The notes below the pieces were generated by a model, which saw nothing but the letters and a program-made list of their open reading frames with translations, was not told where the DNA came from and searched no databases. 64,000 bases of DNA. It comes from Nitrosococcus halophilus Nc 4 (lineage in GTDB: Bacteria; Pseudomonadota; Gammaproteobacteria; Nitrosococcales; Nitrosococcaceae). The translations under genes were made by a program, and so were the position numbers. Positions 28,524 through 37,268 of the stretch are shown here, one piece after another; the first letter of the stretch is position 1; every line of letters starts with the position of its first letter. Location: assembly GCF_000024725.1 (NCBI RefSeq), contig NC_013960.1, forward strand, positions 1,696,261 through 1,760,260, written 5' to 3'.

Positions 28524-28661
28524 CCACGGGCTTACCCGTGGATGAATGCAATTAAATGTTACATAAAACAGCAGAGATGCTGGGATTTAGGTCAATTCCG
28601 TGAGGAGTTGTAATCGCTGCGAGGTAGCGGCGAACTCATATGACCACGGGTTTATCCGTGG
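28524..28661. mobile_element. IS200/IS605-type non-autonomous remnant
   Basis: Two subterminal palindromes, CCACGGGCTTACCCGTGG (28524-28541) and CCACGGGTTTATCCGTGG (28644-28661), flank a 100-base non-coding stretch, as at the ends of IS605-family elements. The inner part before the right palindrome (GTCAATTCCGTGAGG, then GAGGTAGCGGCGAACTC) looks like the 3' end of a TnpB-associated omega RNA. There is no transposase or tnpB gene. The multicopper oxidase reading frame ends about 25 bases before the left palindrome, so insertion or deletion by this element probably truncated it. Confidence 0.5.
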
Positions 28662-28710
28662 ATATCTATTTAAATTACGATAATCGACAATAACTAATTA
28701 AGGAGGGCTT

Positions 28711-29214
28711 ATGGATAACAAAACGCATTTAGGAATTTTTACGGCAGCTTTATTTCTTCTTTTTGGAATATTTAACACACCTGTATTAGCCCATGAAAAA
28801 GAAAAAATTTTAATTTCTGAAACCACGATATTGAAGGGTCTGAGAGGAGGAGCACTTTTTCCTTATATTGATACTACGCCTAATAAAATAGTCCGTGCGC
28901 ATATTGCATTAACTGATTCAACTGCTGTATGTGGGCAGGGTGGAACTCAACCAGACAATATCTCCTTGCTAGTAGGCGTCGCTGGCGGAGAGCTAGTTGC
29001 ACCAACCTTAGAAAATACAGGAATTGGTGATATAAAACAGTGTGTGTTTCATCTTAGCATCGAGGCAGGCAAAGATAGCATTCCATCAGAAATCACGGAC
29101 ATTGTGGTAATCAATAACAGCCCTGCGCCTCTGAGTGGTTTTAATACCATCACGGTTTCGGCTACCGTAGAAGAAAATGACGAAGACCAACACCACCATG
29201 ATGACACTCAATAA
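28711..29214 (+). CDS. Exported protein with His/Asp tail, unknown function
   Basis: A 167-residue protein; AAGGAGG eight bases before the ATG. A signal peptide is clear (HLGIFTAALFLLFGIFNTPVLA, cleaved before HEKEK). The mature part is predicted mainly beta, with two cysteines (TAVCGQGG and IKQCVFHL) that could pair. It ends in an acidic His-rich tail (NDEDQHHHDDTQ) that may bind metal. It lies between the multicopper oxidase remnant and a beta-propeller protein. Not recognised as a named family. Confidence 0.65.
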   Translation: MDNKTHLGIFTAALFLLFGIFNTPVLAHEKEKILISETTILKGLRGGALFPYIDTTPNKIVRAHIALTDSTAVCGQGGTQPDNISLLVGVAGGELVAPTLENTGIGDIKQCVFHLSIEAGKDSIPSEITDIVVINNSPAPLSGFNTITVSATVEENDEDQHHHDDTQ

Positions 29215-29321
29215 GATAAAGCCGAGATAAACCTCTAGCGGTAAAAATATTATTGGCTCGTTGTAGGCCTACCATAGGCATATTCAAAAATTGATTGAGA
29301 TCCCAAGAGGAGAGGCAACAT

Positions 29322-30710
29322 ATGCCATTAATAACATTGAATAAGCATCGAGGATACGACCAGAAAGAGAACGCCAACCAAGAGAGATTATTAAGTAAAA
29401 GTAAATGGCTTTCACTATTCATACTGATCGCTGGTATGACGGTGGCATCAAGTACGATGGCGGCCGAAAAGCTTGCCAATCTTTTTACGTTTTGCAATAT
29501 TGGAGATGTAAAATTAGGTTTGATTCACACCAAGATGGATAGGCTTGTCCTGGTTCCCTTGGAAAATCTTGAAGGTTATCCTGGCGGCCATTGTGAGCAT
29601 ACTTGGGTTTCTCCCGATGGCAAGACTGTCTATCTCAGTATTGATGCTGACCCATCCGCTAACCCACCTGTACCCGCCTCCGTGGTTGTTCTTGAAGTGA
29701 AAGATATTGATTGGGACATGCTTTGGGCTGATGTGGAGATTATTAATACGTTGACTTTGGCGCCGCCGCGCCGCCCGGCAGTTTTTCCCCCTGTGAGAGA
29801 GGTGGACCCCAGTCAGCCGATTGCCGGCTGGGTACTAGCAGACTTTACGCAGGCCCATGGTCCCACGTTCCTGCCCCATTCTAATTATACTTATATTACT
29901 CAATGGACCGACCAGCGGATATGGGTGATGAATACTCAAACCCATGAGTTTGCCGCGACCGATTTCCAAAACTTCGGACAAGTTAGTCGCCAGACTCATG
30001 GGGTGAATTTCAATCCTTCGGGAACTATAGGTCTTGGCACAGGCTATTTTTATGATAACGATAAAATCGATGTTTATGAAGCCAACAAGGAGACGGGCAA
30101 TCTTCGCCATCGGGGGTCCATTCAATTAGGCGATAAGTTTGCCCATGCCGCCTTTACCCATTATACGGTTTGGTTAGACAATCGCTATGCGCTTACGGCG
30201 AGTATGCAGTTGTGGCCCACTTCCCTGACCCCACCGGGCGCTGAGATCATTGGACCGAGTGTATGGCTTTTGGATGTGTGGGAAGGCACTGCCAAGCAAA
30301 TTATTGACACGGCGTTTTCCGCTGATGAAGCGGGCGTCTTTCTTTCCCCATCGGATTTAGGGGTTGCCGGCGGCAAGCTTTATTTAGCCGAAGAAGATTC
30401 CTTGGATGGCTCTTTCGGCAGCCTTGATGGTGGTTCTGTCTCCGTGTTCGATATCAGCGATATCCATGAACCAAAATTTATAAAACGCTTTAAGCCGGGA
30501 TTGGATCCGGTGGAAGGCTTACCTGATGACTTTACAGTTGCCCATGGAATTGGGGTGACCCCGGGAGAAGATTCTGTGTATGTGACGAGCTATGTTTCCC
30601 ACTACATCATCAAGATCGATACTATGACCGACGAAGTGGTGAAAGTTTTCGGCCCGGGAGATGGACTGGATGTTCCCCATGGTGGTTTTATCGCCGGTAG
30701 TACGCGCTAG
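29322..30710 (+). CDS. Periplasmic beta-propeller protein (YVTN/SBP56-like)
   Basis: A 462-residue exported protein. The start is ATG 29322, six bases after GGAGAGG; the ATG-like upstream extension from 29295 covers the ribosome site. An internal-type signal helix (WLSLFILIAGMTVASSTMAA) precedes the mature chain. Repeated blades are suggested by CEHTWVSPDGKTVYLSID, RIWVMNTQTHEF, QTHGVNFNPSGTIGLGTGYF, VWLLDVWEGTAKQII, GSVSVFDISD and SHYIIKIDTMTDEVVKVF. Several His residues lie at blade openings (CEH, AHG, VPHGG), reminiscent of selenium-binding/methanethiol-oxidase-like or YncE-type propellers. Substrate unknown; metal binding possible. Confidence 0.7.
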   Translation: MPLITLNKHRGYDQKENANQERLLSKSKWLSLFILIAGMTVASSTMAAEKLANLFTFCNIGDVKLGLIHTKMDRLVLVPLENLEGYPGGHCEHTWVSPDGKTVYLSIDADPSANPPVPASVVVLEVKDIDWDMLWADVEIINTLTLAPPRRPAVFPPVREVDPSQPIAGWVLADFTQAHGPTFLPHSNYTYITQWTDQRIWVMNTQTHEFAATDFQNFGQVSRQTHGVNFNPSGTIGLGTGYFYDNDKIDVYEANKETGNLRHRGSIQLGDKFAHAAFTHYTVWLDNRYALTASMQLWPTSLTPPGAEIIGPSVWLLDVWEGTAKQIIDTAFSADEAGVFLSPSDLGVAGGKLYLAEEDSLDGSFGSLDGGSVSVFDISDIHEPKFIKRFKPGLDPVEGLPDDFTVAHGIGVTPGEDSVYVTSYVSHYIIKIDTMTDEVVKVFGPGDGLDVPHGGFIAGSTR

Positions 30711-30918
30711 TCTTCTCTAGACAGAAAAGGAAGAGAGCTCAAGGCCAGGGAGGGCCATTACAATCCTAAGCAAAAATACAGGTCAGTTTCTCCTTGTTTG
30801 CGCTGAGGACCATCTGAGGTTGTTTCCAGAGCAGGCGTGATTTTTTTCCCAATACGTTTTAAAAAAACTCTCCAGCAATCCGTCTTTTGCAAGCAAATAC
30901 CTTCCGGTAGACACTTCA

Positions 30919-31269
30919 TTGCTATATTCCCTCATAAAACTGATGATTACCAGCCTTCTTGTGGTAGCGATTGCAGAGATCGGCAAGCGCAGTTCTCTTT
31001 TTGGGGCAGTGCTGGCATCGATTCCTCTCGTATCAGTCCTGGGGATGATTTGGCTATACATTGATACTCATAATGCTAAGAAGGTGGCAGAGTTGGCCAG
31101 CAGCATCTTTTGGTTGACGCTCCCCTCACTGATCCTGTTTGTAAGCCTTCCCTTTCTTTTGCAGCACGGCGTCAACTTTTTCTTGAGCCTTGCTGTGTCC
31201 ATAGGGCTTACGGTCGGCGGCTACTTTCTCACAGTATTTGTTCTGAGCAAATTTGGAATTGGACTGTAG
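30919..31269 (+). CDS. DUF3147 family small membrane protein
   Basis: A 116-residue protein with about four membrane helices. The start is TTG at 30919, chosen because family members begin with a comparable MLYxLIK segment (here LYSLIKLMITSLLVVAI). A shorter ATG start at 30943 is possible. The conserved features are AEIGKRSSLFGAVLASIPLVS and MIWLYIDTHNAKKVAELASS. Function unknown in the literature as I know it. It stands alone between the propeller protein and the copB-like gene. The 200 bases before it hold nothing I can identify. Confidence 0.8.
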   Translation: MLYSLIKLMITSLLVVAIAEIGKRSSLFGAVLASIPLVSVLGMIWLYIDTHNAKKVAELASSIFWLTLPSLILFVSLPFLLQHGVNFFLSLAVSIGLTVGGYFLTVFVLSKFGIGL

Positions 31270-31362
31270 AAGCTATATCCATGCACTATATTTTTAGTCA
31301 TCCCCTCAATCGTTAAGGGAGGGAGATCGCGAAGGTTAAAGAAGGTAAGGAAGAGGACGGCC

Positions 31363-34149
31363 ATGCCGCACACCGCACACCGCTCATCCCAGGAAGCACA
31401 GCGTCCCAAAAAGCAGACCCCGGAGGAGCATAAAGCCCATCACGACCGATTCGCCGGGAGCGAATCGGGACCTCCGCAGGAGGCCCGAAGGGGTCGCGCC
31501 AGGGAGGGCGCGCCTCAAGGCCACGACCACGCGACCATGGTCGCGGATTTTCGCCGCCGGTTTTGGATTTCCTTAATCCTGACATTCCCTATTCTGGCCC
31601 TCTCGCCCATGATCCAAGAGGCGCTGAACCTAAAGCAGATGCTCGCCTTTCCCGGATCCTTATACCTCTTATTTGGGTTGGCCAGTGGGGTCTTCTTTTA
31701 TGGGGGTTGGCCTTTTATCAAAGGACTGTTTAATGAGCTGAAGCAGCGCCAGCCCGGGATGATGACCTTAATCTCCCTGGCGATCATGGTGGCCTATTTC
31801 TATTCGAGCGCGGTGGTCTTTGGGCTGTCGGGCAAGATCTTTTTCTGGGAACTGGCCACCCTGATTGATGTCATGTTGCTCGGTCACTGGATCGAGATGA
31901 AATCGGTGATGGGGGCCTCGGGTGCGCTGGAAGCGTTAGTGCGGTTAATGCCTACGGAAGCCCACCGCTTAAAGGGCGATAACACCACCGAGGAGGTCCC
32001 GGTCACGGAGCTTAAACCGGGCGATCGGGTGGTGGTCAAGCCGGGAGAGAAAGTCCCCACAGATGGTCTTATCGTTGAGGGCACCTCCAGCTTGAACGAA
32101 GCGATGTTGACTGGGGAATCCAAGCCGGTCACCCGCAGTGAAGGGGAAGAGGCCATCGGCGGCGCGCTTAATGGGGAAGGGGCGCTGGTGCTGGAGATCC
32201 AAAAGACGGGAGCTGAAACCTACCTCTCCCAAGTTATCGAAATGGTCCGCCAGGCCCAAGGTTCTCGTTCCCGCACCCAGGATTTAGCCAACCGCGCCGC
32301 CCAATGGCTGACCTATATTGCCCTCTCGGTGGGTGGGCTGACGCTCCTGGCCTGGTTTCTCCTGGGGGAATCCTTTGAATTTGCCTTAGAGCGGATGGTG
32401 ACGGTGATGGTCATCACCTGCCCCCATGCGTTGGGATTGGCGGTGCCCTTGGTGGTGGCGGTGAGCACTTCCCTGGCTGCGCTCAATGGCCTATTAATCC
32501 GCAACCGGGCCTCCTTTGAACGAGCCCGGAATCTGCAGGCCATTGTCTTTGATAAGACCGGGACCCTCACCGAGGGTCGCTTTGGGGTTTCCGATGTCAT
32601 CCCTCTGGCGGATTTAGATGAAAAAGCCCTATTACACTTGGCCGCCTCCCTAGAGCAACAGTCGGAGCACCCCATTGCCCAAGGAATTGTAGAGGCGGCT
32701 CAAGAAAAAGGCATCTCACTTAGCAAAATCAAGGCGTTTCAGAATTTGCCGGGGCGTGGCGCCCAGGCCGTGATTGAGAAACAGCAAATCAAGGTGGTCA
32801 GTCCCGGTTATCTCAAAGAGCAGGAACTGGAAGTCCAGGATGAGCGCCTGAGCGAAGTGGCGGCCCAAGGCAAGACCGTGGTTTATGTCCTCGGCGAGGG
32901 GAAAATCCTGGGGGCTATTGCGCTGGCGGATATTATCCGCGAGGAATCCTTTGAGGCCATTGCCCATCTCAAGGAAATGGGCATTCAGTGCATGATGCTG
33001 ACGGGAGATAGCCGCGCCGTGGCTACCCATGTGGCCAAGGAGCTGGGATTAGATGATTATTTTGCCGAAGTGCTGCCCCATGAAAAGGCGGCCAAAATTC
33101 GCGAGGTAAAGTCCCGAGGATTGGTGGTGGCCATGGTGGGGGATGGGGTGAATGATGCCCCGGCCTTGGTAGAGGCTGATTTAGGAATTGCCATTGGCGC
33201 GGGGACTGACGTGGCCATCGAGTCCGCGGACATTGTCCTGGTCCGTAACGACCCCCGGGATGTGTCCGCCACATTGGGTTTATCTCGCGCCACTTACGGC
33301 AAGATGATTCAGAACTTGCTCTGGGCCACCGGCTACAACACAGTGGCTATTCCGCTGGCTGCTGGCGTTGCCTATCCTATTGGGTTGGTGCTCTCGCCGG
33401 CGGTAGGGGCAGCGCTCATGTCGGTGAGCACGGTCATTGTGGCCATCAATGCCAAGCTCCTGGAACGTTACCGAGCCAAGATGGGGGAGGAAAAAGAGGA
33501 GGAAGCCCCGCCCACCGCAGTCAAACCGGCGCCGGCGCCCGCAAGGGAGTCCAAATATCAATGGGTAGTGCCCGCGACAGTCATTTTTTTGATGGCTGCC
33601 GTGTTGGTCGGGGGTATTTTATGGGTGCAACTGGGCGGGAAAATAAAAGAGGAAACCCCCACCGTGGCAGAGGCGGAGAAAGAGACACCAGCAGCTCCCC
33701 AGCCTACCGAACCGCTACCCAGTGGTGAAACGAGCATCGCCAGGGCGCCCCCTAGTGAGGAGGTGGCGCCCCCACCGAAAAAGCCTGCAGAAGTGGCTCA
33801 GCCTCCCACACTACCAGAGAAGGCGCCTGAGAAACCTGAAGCCCCAGTAGAGAAAACCCCGGTGACTCCGCCCTCGGAACGTCCCCGTAAAAAGGTCGAA
33901 GAAGTCGCACCAGCACCTCCTTCCACACCGGCAGCCAAAGAAAAACCAGAGAAGGTCGAAGTGGCCCCGGCGACGCCGAAGACCGTAACCGTCCAATCGG
34001 GAGATACCCTCTCTCGGATTGCAGAGCGCATCTACGGCGATCCCATGCAGTGGCGTCTTATCTATGACGCCAATCGGGACCAGCTCGAGAACCCTGATCA
34101 GATAAGAGTGGGGATGAAACTTACCCTGCCTCCCTCCAGTAATGAATAA
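31363..34149 (+). CDS. copB: CopB-type P1B ATPase fused to a LysM domain
   Basis: A 928-residue protein joining a heavy-metal P-type ATPase to a peptidoglycan-binding module. The ATPase has the CPH metal motif of CopB/P1B-3 pumps (ITCPHALGLAVP, C353), the phosphorylated Asp D397 in DKTGTLTEG, the TGES and GDGVND motifs. The His-rich N-terminus (HKAHH...GHDH) is interrupted at residues 28-51 by translated element A (RFAGSES). After the usual last helices (to about residue 705) come an extra helix (731-755), about 115 Pro/Glu/Lys-rich residues, and a LysM domain (875-924, VQSGDTLSRIAERIYG). With a cytosolic C-terminus of the ATPase, the extra helix would put LysM in the periplasm. I know of no described pump of this design. 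Confidence 0.88.
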   Translation: MPHTAHRSSQEAQRPKKQTPEEHKAHHDRFAGSESGPPQEARRGRAREGAPQGHDHATMVADFRRRFWISLILTFPILALSPMIQEALNLKQMLAFPGSLYLLFGLASGVFFYGGWPFIKGLFNELKQRQPGMMTLISLAIMVAYFYSSAVVFGLSGKIFFWELATLIDVMLLGHWIEMKSVMGASGALEALVRLMPTEAHRLKGDNTTEEVPVTELKPGDRVVVKPGEKVPTDGLIVEGTSSLNEAMLTGESKPVTRSEGEEAIGGALNGEGALVLEIQKTGAETYLSQVIEMVRQAQGSRSRTQDLANRAAQWLTYIALSVGGLTLLAWFLLGESFEFALERMVTVMVITCPHALGLAVPLVVAVSTSLAALNGLLIRNRASFERARNLQAIVFDKTGTLTEGRFGVSDVIPLADLDEKALLHLAASLEQQSEHPIAQGIVEAAQEKGISLSKIKAFQNLPGRGAQAVIEKQQIKVVSPGYLKEQELEVQDERLSEVAAQGKTVVYVLGEGKILGAIALADIIREESFEAIAHLKEMGIQCMMLTGDSRAVATHVAKELGLDDYFAEVLPHEKAAKIREVKSRGLVVAMVGDGVNDAPALVEADLGIAIGAGTDVAIESADIVLVRNDPRDVSATLGLSRATYGKMIQNLLWATGYNTVAIPLAAGVAYPIGLVLSPAVGAALMSVSTVIVAINAKLLERYRAKMGEEKEEEAPPTAVKPAPAPARESKYQWVVPATVIFLMAAVLVGGILWVQLGGKIKEETPTVAEAEKETPAAPQPTEPLPSGETSIARAPPSEEVAPPPKKPAEVAQPPTLPEKAPEKPEAPVEKTPVTPPSERPRKKVEEVAPAPPSTPAAKEKPEKVEVAPATPKTVTVQSGDTLSRIAERIYGDPMQWRLIYDANRDQLENPDQIRVGMKLTLPPSSNE
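31442..31514 (+). repeat. Palindromic element A, copy 6, coding in copB
   Basis: CGATTCGCCGGGAGCGAATC, then GGACCTCCGCAGGAGGCCC and the GGCGCGCC-like blocks. Read as [20 protein letters not shown], a different frame from that used in merR and merA. Confidence 0.9.
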
Positions 34150-34184
34150 AAGAAGTTCTTTAGGGGCTTAAATAGGCGGACATT

Positions 34185-35402
34185 ATGGCAGATTTCCAGG
34201 TGACCCAAATTGAAGATTATGCACCTTATATTGGTTCTGAAGCGGTAGAACGAATTGTCAGGAAGGCAGAGCGATTGCGGGACCTCCATGTGGTGAATGT
34301 CAACTCCACCTATTACGGCGGTGGGGTAGCGCAAATTCTCTCCTCTCAGACTCTACTGCTGAACCAACTGGGGATCAAAACTGGCTGGCGAGTGATTCAA
34401 GGACGGCCGGATTTTTTTAGTATCACTAAAAAAATGCACAATGCCCTGCAAGGGGGTGAAATCAACCTTACTGAACAGAAGAAGAAAATCTACCAGGAAG
34501 TGATTTACGAAAATGCCCTGCGCATGCATTTGGATCATGACATGGTTATTGTGCACGACCCCCAGCCTTTACCCCTGATTCAACATTTCCGCAAGAAGTG
34601 TCCTTGGATTTGGCGCTGCCATGTGGATCTCTCCCATCCGGACCCGGAACTTTGGCGCTACCTGGCTTCGTTTATTGAACGCTATGATGCTGCGGTTTTG
34701 AGTCTTGAAGACTATGCTCAGGCATTGTCTGTGCCACAGCGGTTTTTCATGCCGGCCATTGATCCCTTTTCCTCCACCAATCGGGAATTGATGGAGGAAG
34801 AGGCCCAGGAACGGTTAGATCATTACGATATCCCGACCGACCTGCCTTTGGTGGTCCAAGTGTCCCGCTTTGACCGCTGGAAGGACCCCCAAGGGGTGAT
34901 TGATGCTTTTCGTCTCGCGCGTAAGGAAGTCGCCTGCACGCTGGTGCTGATTGGTAATGTGGCCACCGATGATCCGGAAGGTAAAGAGATCTTCGAATCC
35001 CTGTGCCGATGCGGCGATGACCGCATTTTTATTCTCTCTTGTCAGGACTCAGCACTGGTGAATGCGCTGCAAAGACGGGCCGCGGTGGTGTTGCAAAAAT
35101 CTATCCGCGAAGGCTTTGGGTTGACTGTGACCGAAGCCATGTGGAAGGGGGCAGCGGTCATTGGGGGTAAGGTGGGGGGGATCCGTTATCAGATCCAGGA
35201 TGGGGTCAACGGTTTTCTGGTCTCCTCTGTGGAAGAGGCAGCTCAGCGCATGGTGCAACTGGTCAAAGATGAAGCGTTGCAGCAGCGTCTAGGCGAAAAA
35301 GCACGGGAGACGGTGCGTGAGCAATTCCTGCTTACCCGTCTGGTGGAACAGTATCTGGATCTATTAGGCGCCTTTAAAGCCAGCTTTTTATTGAAAGATT
35401 AA
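34185..35402 (+). CDS. Glycosyltransferase family 4, trehalose synthase (TreT-like)
   Basis: A 405-residue GT-B glycosyltransferase. The N-terminal ADFQVTQIEDYAPYIG, VNSTYYGGGVAQIL and the segment PWIWRCHVDLSHPDPELW match TreT-type trehalose glycosyltransferring synthases, which join a nucleotide-linked glucose and glucose into trehalose. The donor-binding region has VVQVSRFDRWKDPQGVIDAF and the retaining GT4 motif EGFGLTVTEAMWKGAAVIGG with the E-x7-E pattern. Trehalose would be a compatible solute. It stands 35 bases after copB. The alpha-glucan phosphorylase at 47467 could supply glucose phosphate for the donor, an inference only. Confidence 0.8.
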   Translation: MADFQVTQIEDYAPYIGSEAVERIVRKAERLRDLHVVNVNSTYYGGGVAQILSSQTLLLNQLGIKTGWRVIQGRPDFFSITKKMHNALQGGEINLTEQKKKIYQEVIYENALRMHLDHDMVIVHDPQPLPLIQHFRKKCPWIWRCHVDLSHPDPELWRYLASFIERYDAAVLSLEDYAQALSVPQRFFMPAIDPFSSTNRELMEEEAQERLDHYDIPTDLPLVVQVSRFDRWKDPQGVIDAFRLARKEVACTLVLIGNVATDDPEGKEIFESLCRCGDDRIFILSCQDSALVNALQRRAAVVLQKSIREGFGLTVTEAMWKGAAVIGGKVGGIRYQIQDGVNGFLVSSVEEAAQRMVQLVKDEALQQRLGEKARETVREQFLLTRLVEQYLDLLGAFKASFLLKD

Positions 35403-35475
35403 GGTGGAAACCGATGAATAGGGCATGGTTTTCAGGCAACAGCTCAAATAGGAGCTTATTAAAGGAGATAATGTG

Positions 35476-35862
35476 ATGAAAAGAAAGAGACCAACCTACA
35501 CGGGGCTGGTACTGGGAATGGTGCTGGTAATGGCCTTTATCTTTGTACCTATGCTCACGCACAGCCAGGGACCTGGGATTGAGGACATCGAACAGGCAGT
35601 TGCCAACGCTCGAACCAAAGCTGACCATGAACGGTTAGCGGCCCATTACGAAGGGGAAGCCAAGCATTTAGGAAAGAAGTCGGAAGAACATCAAAAATTG
35701 GCCAAGGCCTATGAAAAAGTCACCGGTGTTTACCCTAAACGGAGCTATATGGCTCAGCATTGCAAAGCCTTAGCTCGCCGCTATAAGGAAGCGGCAGAAG
35801 ACAACCGGGCACTGGCGAAGCTGCATCACGAGTTGGCAGCAGAAGTAGAACAAGAGGATTAG
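35476..35862 (+). CDS. Small exported helical protein
   Basis: A 128-residue protein with AAGGAGATA before the start; the GTG at 35473 and the ATG at 35476 are both usable. A signal peptide ends near THSQG. The mature part is predicted almost wholly helical, with repeats of the type ERLAAHYEGEAKHLGKKSEEH and HCKALARRYKEAAEDNRALAK. It recalls small periplasmic helical-hairpin proteins of unknown function. A 3' fragment of a paralogue is found at 10208-10292, so the gene was once present more than once. Function unknown. Confidence 0.7.
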   Translation: MKRKRPTYTGLVLGMVLVMAFIFVPMLTHSQGPGIEDIEQAVANARTKADHERLAAHYEGEAKHLGKKSEEHQKLAKAYEKVTGVYPKRSYMAQHCKALARRYKEAAEDNRALAKLHHELAAEVEQED

Positions 35863-35928
35863 TCCGATACCCTATCCCAGCGTTTATGAGGAATGGTCTA
35901 TGGCATTTATCTTTAGAAGTGGCAGCTT

Positions 35929-36672
35929 ATGGTCCGTGATCCCGTTTGTTTGATGGCTTTAGATCCCCGAAATGCTCATTCAGCTACGGAATACCGAGGT
36001 CGGACTTATTATTTTTGCTCCTCAAATTGTCGGGATAAATTTCTAGCCGATCCGGCATTATTTGTAAATAAAGCCCCTGGGATGCGCATGACGGTGGGAG
36101 TAATGGGTTCGGCCACCTCTGAAGTGCCCCTTCCCCTGGAAGAAAAAGCCTATGCCCTGGGACAGGCTGTTGCCGCCCAGGGTTTTATCCTAATGACGGG
36201 TGCTTGTCCGGGGCTTCCCTATGCCTGTGCGCGGGGCGTCCATGACTATGGTGGGCTTTCGGTAGGCATTTCGCCAGCCCTCAGCCTGGATGAACATGTG
36301 CACAAATATTATTCCCCTTCTGATGCCTTTGATGTGCTGATCTACACGGGCAGTGGTCTTATGGGCCGCGAGGTGACCAATATCCGCTCTAGTGACGTGG
36401 TGATTATCCTGGGCGGCCGCTCCGGTACCCTGGGGGAGTTTGCTATTGCCTATGATGAGGGCAAATTAATCGGCGTGCTTGAAGGCAGTGGCGGCATTAC
36501 CGAGCAACTTCCCTACATCGTGGCCAGTATGGGCGACAAAGACACAGGGGCTCGGTTAATTTATGACTCTAATCCGAAAACCCTAGTGCAACAGCTTTCA
36601 GAAGTCTATACCACCCACCATTTCAAACGGCCCTCCTGTTTTTGTGGGGAATTTGTGCCGGCTGGGGGATAG
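35929..36672 (+). CDS. YHS domain fused to LOG-like (SLOG) Rossmann protein
   Basis: A 247-residue fusion. Residues 1-48 form a YHS domain (RDPVCLMALDP, TYYFCSSNCRDKFLADP) of the kind that binds metal in copper proteins. The rest is a SLOG/LOG-like Rossmann domain of the TIGR00725 type (VGVMGSA, LMTGACPGLPYACARG, GGRSGTLGEFAIAYDEG), related to cytokinin-activating LOG proteins that hydrolyse nucleotide-ribose bonds. The canonical PGGxGTxxE motif appears as GGRSGTLGE. It ends with a Cys pair, CFCGEF. Known biological role: none that I can name. The YHS part suggests a link between metal and nucleotide-derived signals (inference). Confidence 0.8.
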   Translation: MVRDPVCLMALDPRNAHSATEYRGRTYYFCSSNCRDKFLADPALFVNKAPGMRMTVGVMGSATSEVPLPLEEKAYALGQAVAAQGFILMTGACPGLPYACARGVHDYGGLSVGISPALSLDEHVHKYYSPSDAFDVLIYTGSGLMGREVTNIRSSDVVIILGGRSGTLGEFAIAYDEGKLIGVLEGSGGITEQLPYIVASMGDKDTGARLIYDSNPKTLVQQLSEVYTTHHFKRPSCFCGEFVPAGG

Positions 36673-36744
36673 CAGGGGCTGTTCACTGGTTAGGCGAATT
36701 TAGGCTTGAATTGAGTTAGAAAAACGCCCTGGAGGAGAATGAAG

Positions 36745-36951
36745 ATGGATATGAATGCAATACTTAGCATTGCTCGCCTGCTCAGTATACCTAATCCCGG
36801 ACTCAATAAGGTCGAACTTGTCCGGTGCATTCAGCGTGCGGAGGGCAATATCGATTGTTTTGCCAGGGCGCGGGAAGGTGACTGCCATCAGTATGGTTGC
36901 CTGTGGCGGGAAGAGTGTTTGCCCCTGTCCAGGTCAGGTGGAGGTGCCTAG
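36745..36951 (+). CDS. Small SAP-like domain protein with Cys motif
   Basis: A small protein of 68 residues from ATG 36745, seven bases after GGAGGAG. It has a SAP-like helix-turn-helix pattern (ILSIARLLSIPNPGLNKVEL) followed by RAEGNIDCFARA and a Cys pattern CHQYGCLWREECL. SAP modules often bind nucleic acids, and here the cysteines could bind zinc. The last residues run into the start of a TolC-like pseudogene, so the natural C-terminus may have been altered. Function unknown. Confidence 0.6.
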   Translation: MDMNAILSIARLLSIPNPGLNKVELVRCIQRAEGNIDCFARAREGDCHQYGCLWREECLPLSRSGGGA

Positions 36952-37226
36952 ATCAAATCCGAGCACGCCAAGGCGCTGCAGGCAGGGCTGTATCCCAATC
37001 CCATTATCGGCTACCTCGGTGAGCTAATCGGTGTGAAAGGCACGGTAGGCGAGTTTCAAGGGGGCTTTATCCGCCAGGAAAGCTGCGCCTCAGCCGTGAA
37101 AAGTTTCAAGCCCGCGCCTCTGCAGCGGAGTTTCTCGCGTTGGCCCAGATGTGCCGAGTGATTAACGTTGCCCGGATTCAGTTCTACCGGACGTTAGGCG
37201 TGACTAGGATTGCTAATAAGTTTTGA
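36952..37226 (+). pseudogene. TolC-family outer-membrane protein fragment, frameshifted
   Basis: The plus strand from 36952 reads HAKALQAGLYPNPIIGYLGE, then VGEFQGGFIRQE, a typical first-repeat segment of TolC-family efflux proteins (AxxAGLYPNPxxGYxGE). After a frameshift near 37080 it continues KLRLSREKFQARASAAEFLA, then RVINVARIQFYRTLG, and stops at 37226. Only about 90 residues remain, without start or C-terminal half. It differs from both cusC genes, so another efflux operon (perhaps the missing czcC) was once here. Family call is from remembered motifs. Confidence 0.65.
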
Positions 37227-37268
37227 GTTCTCTGGTTACTTTTTCAGGGGTCGTAGGGGAGACACCTA

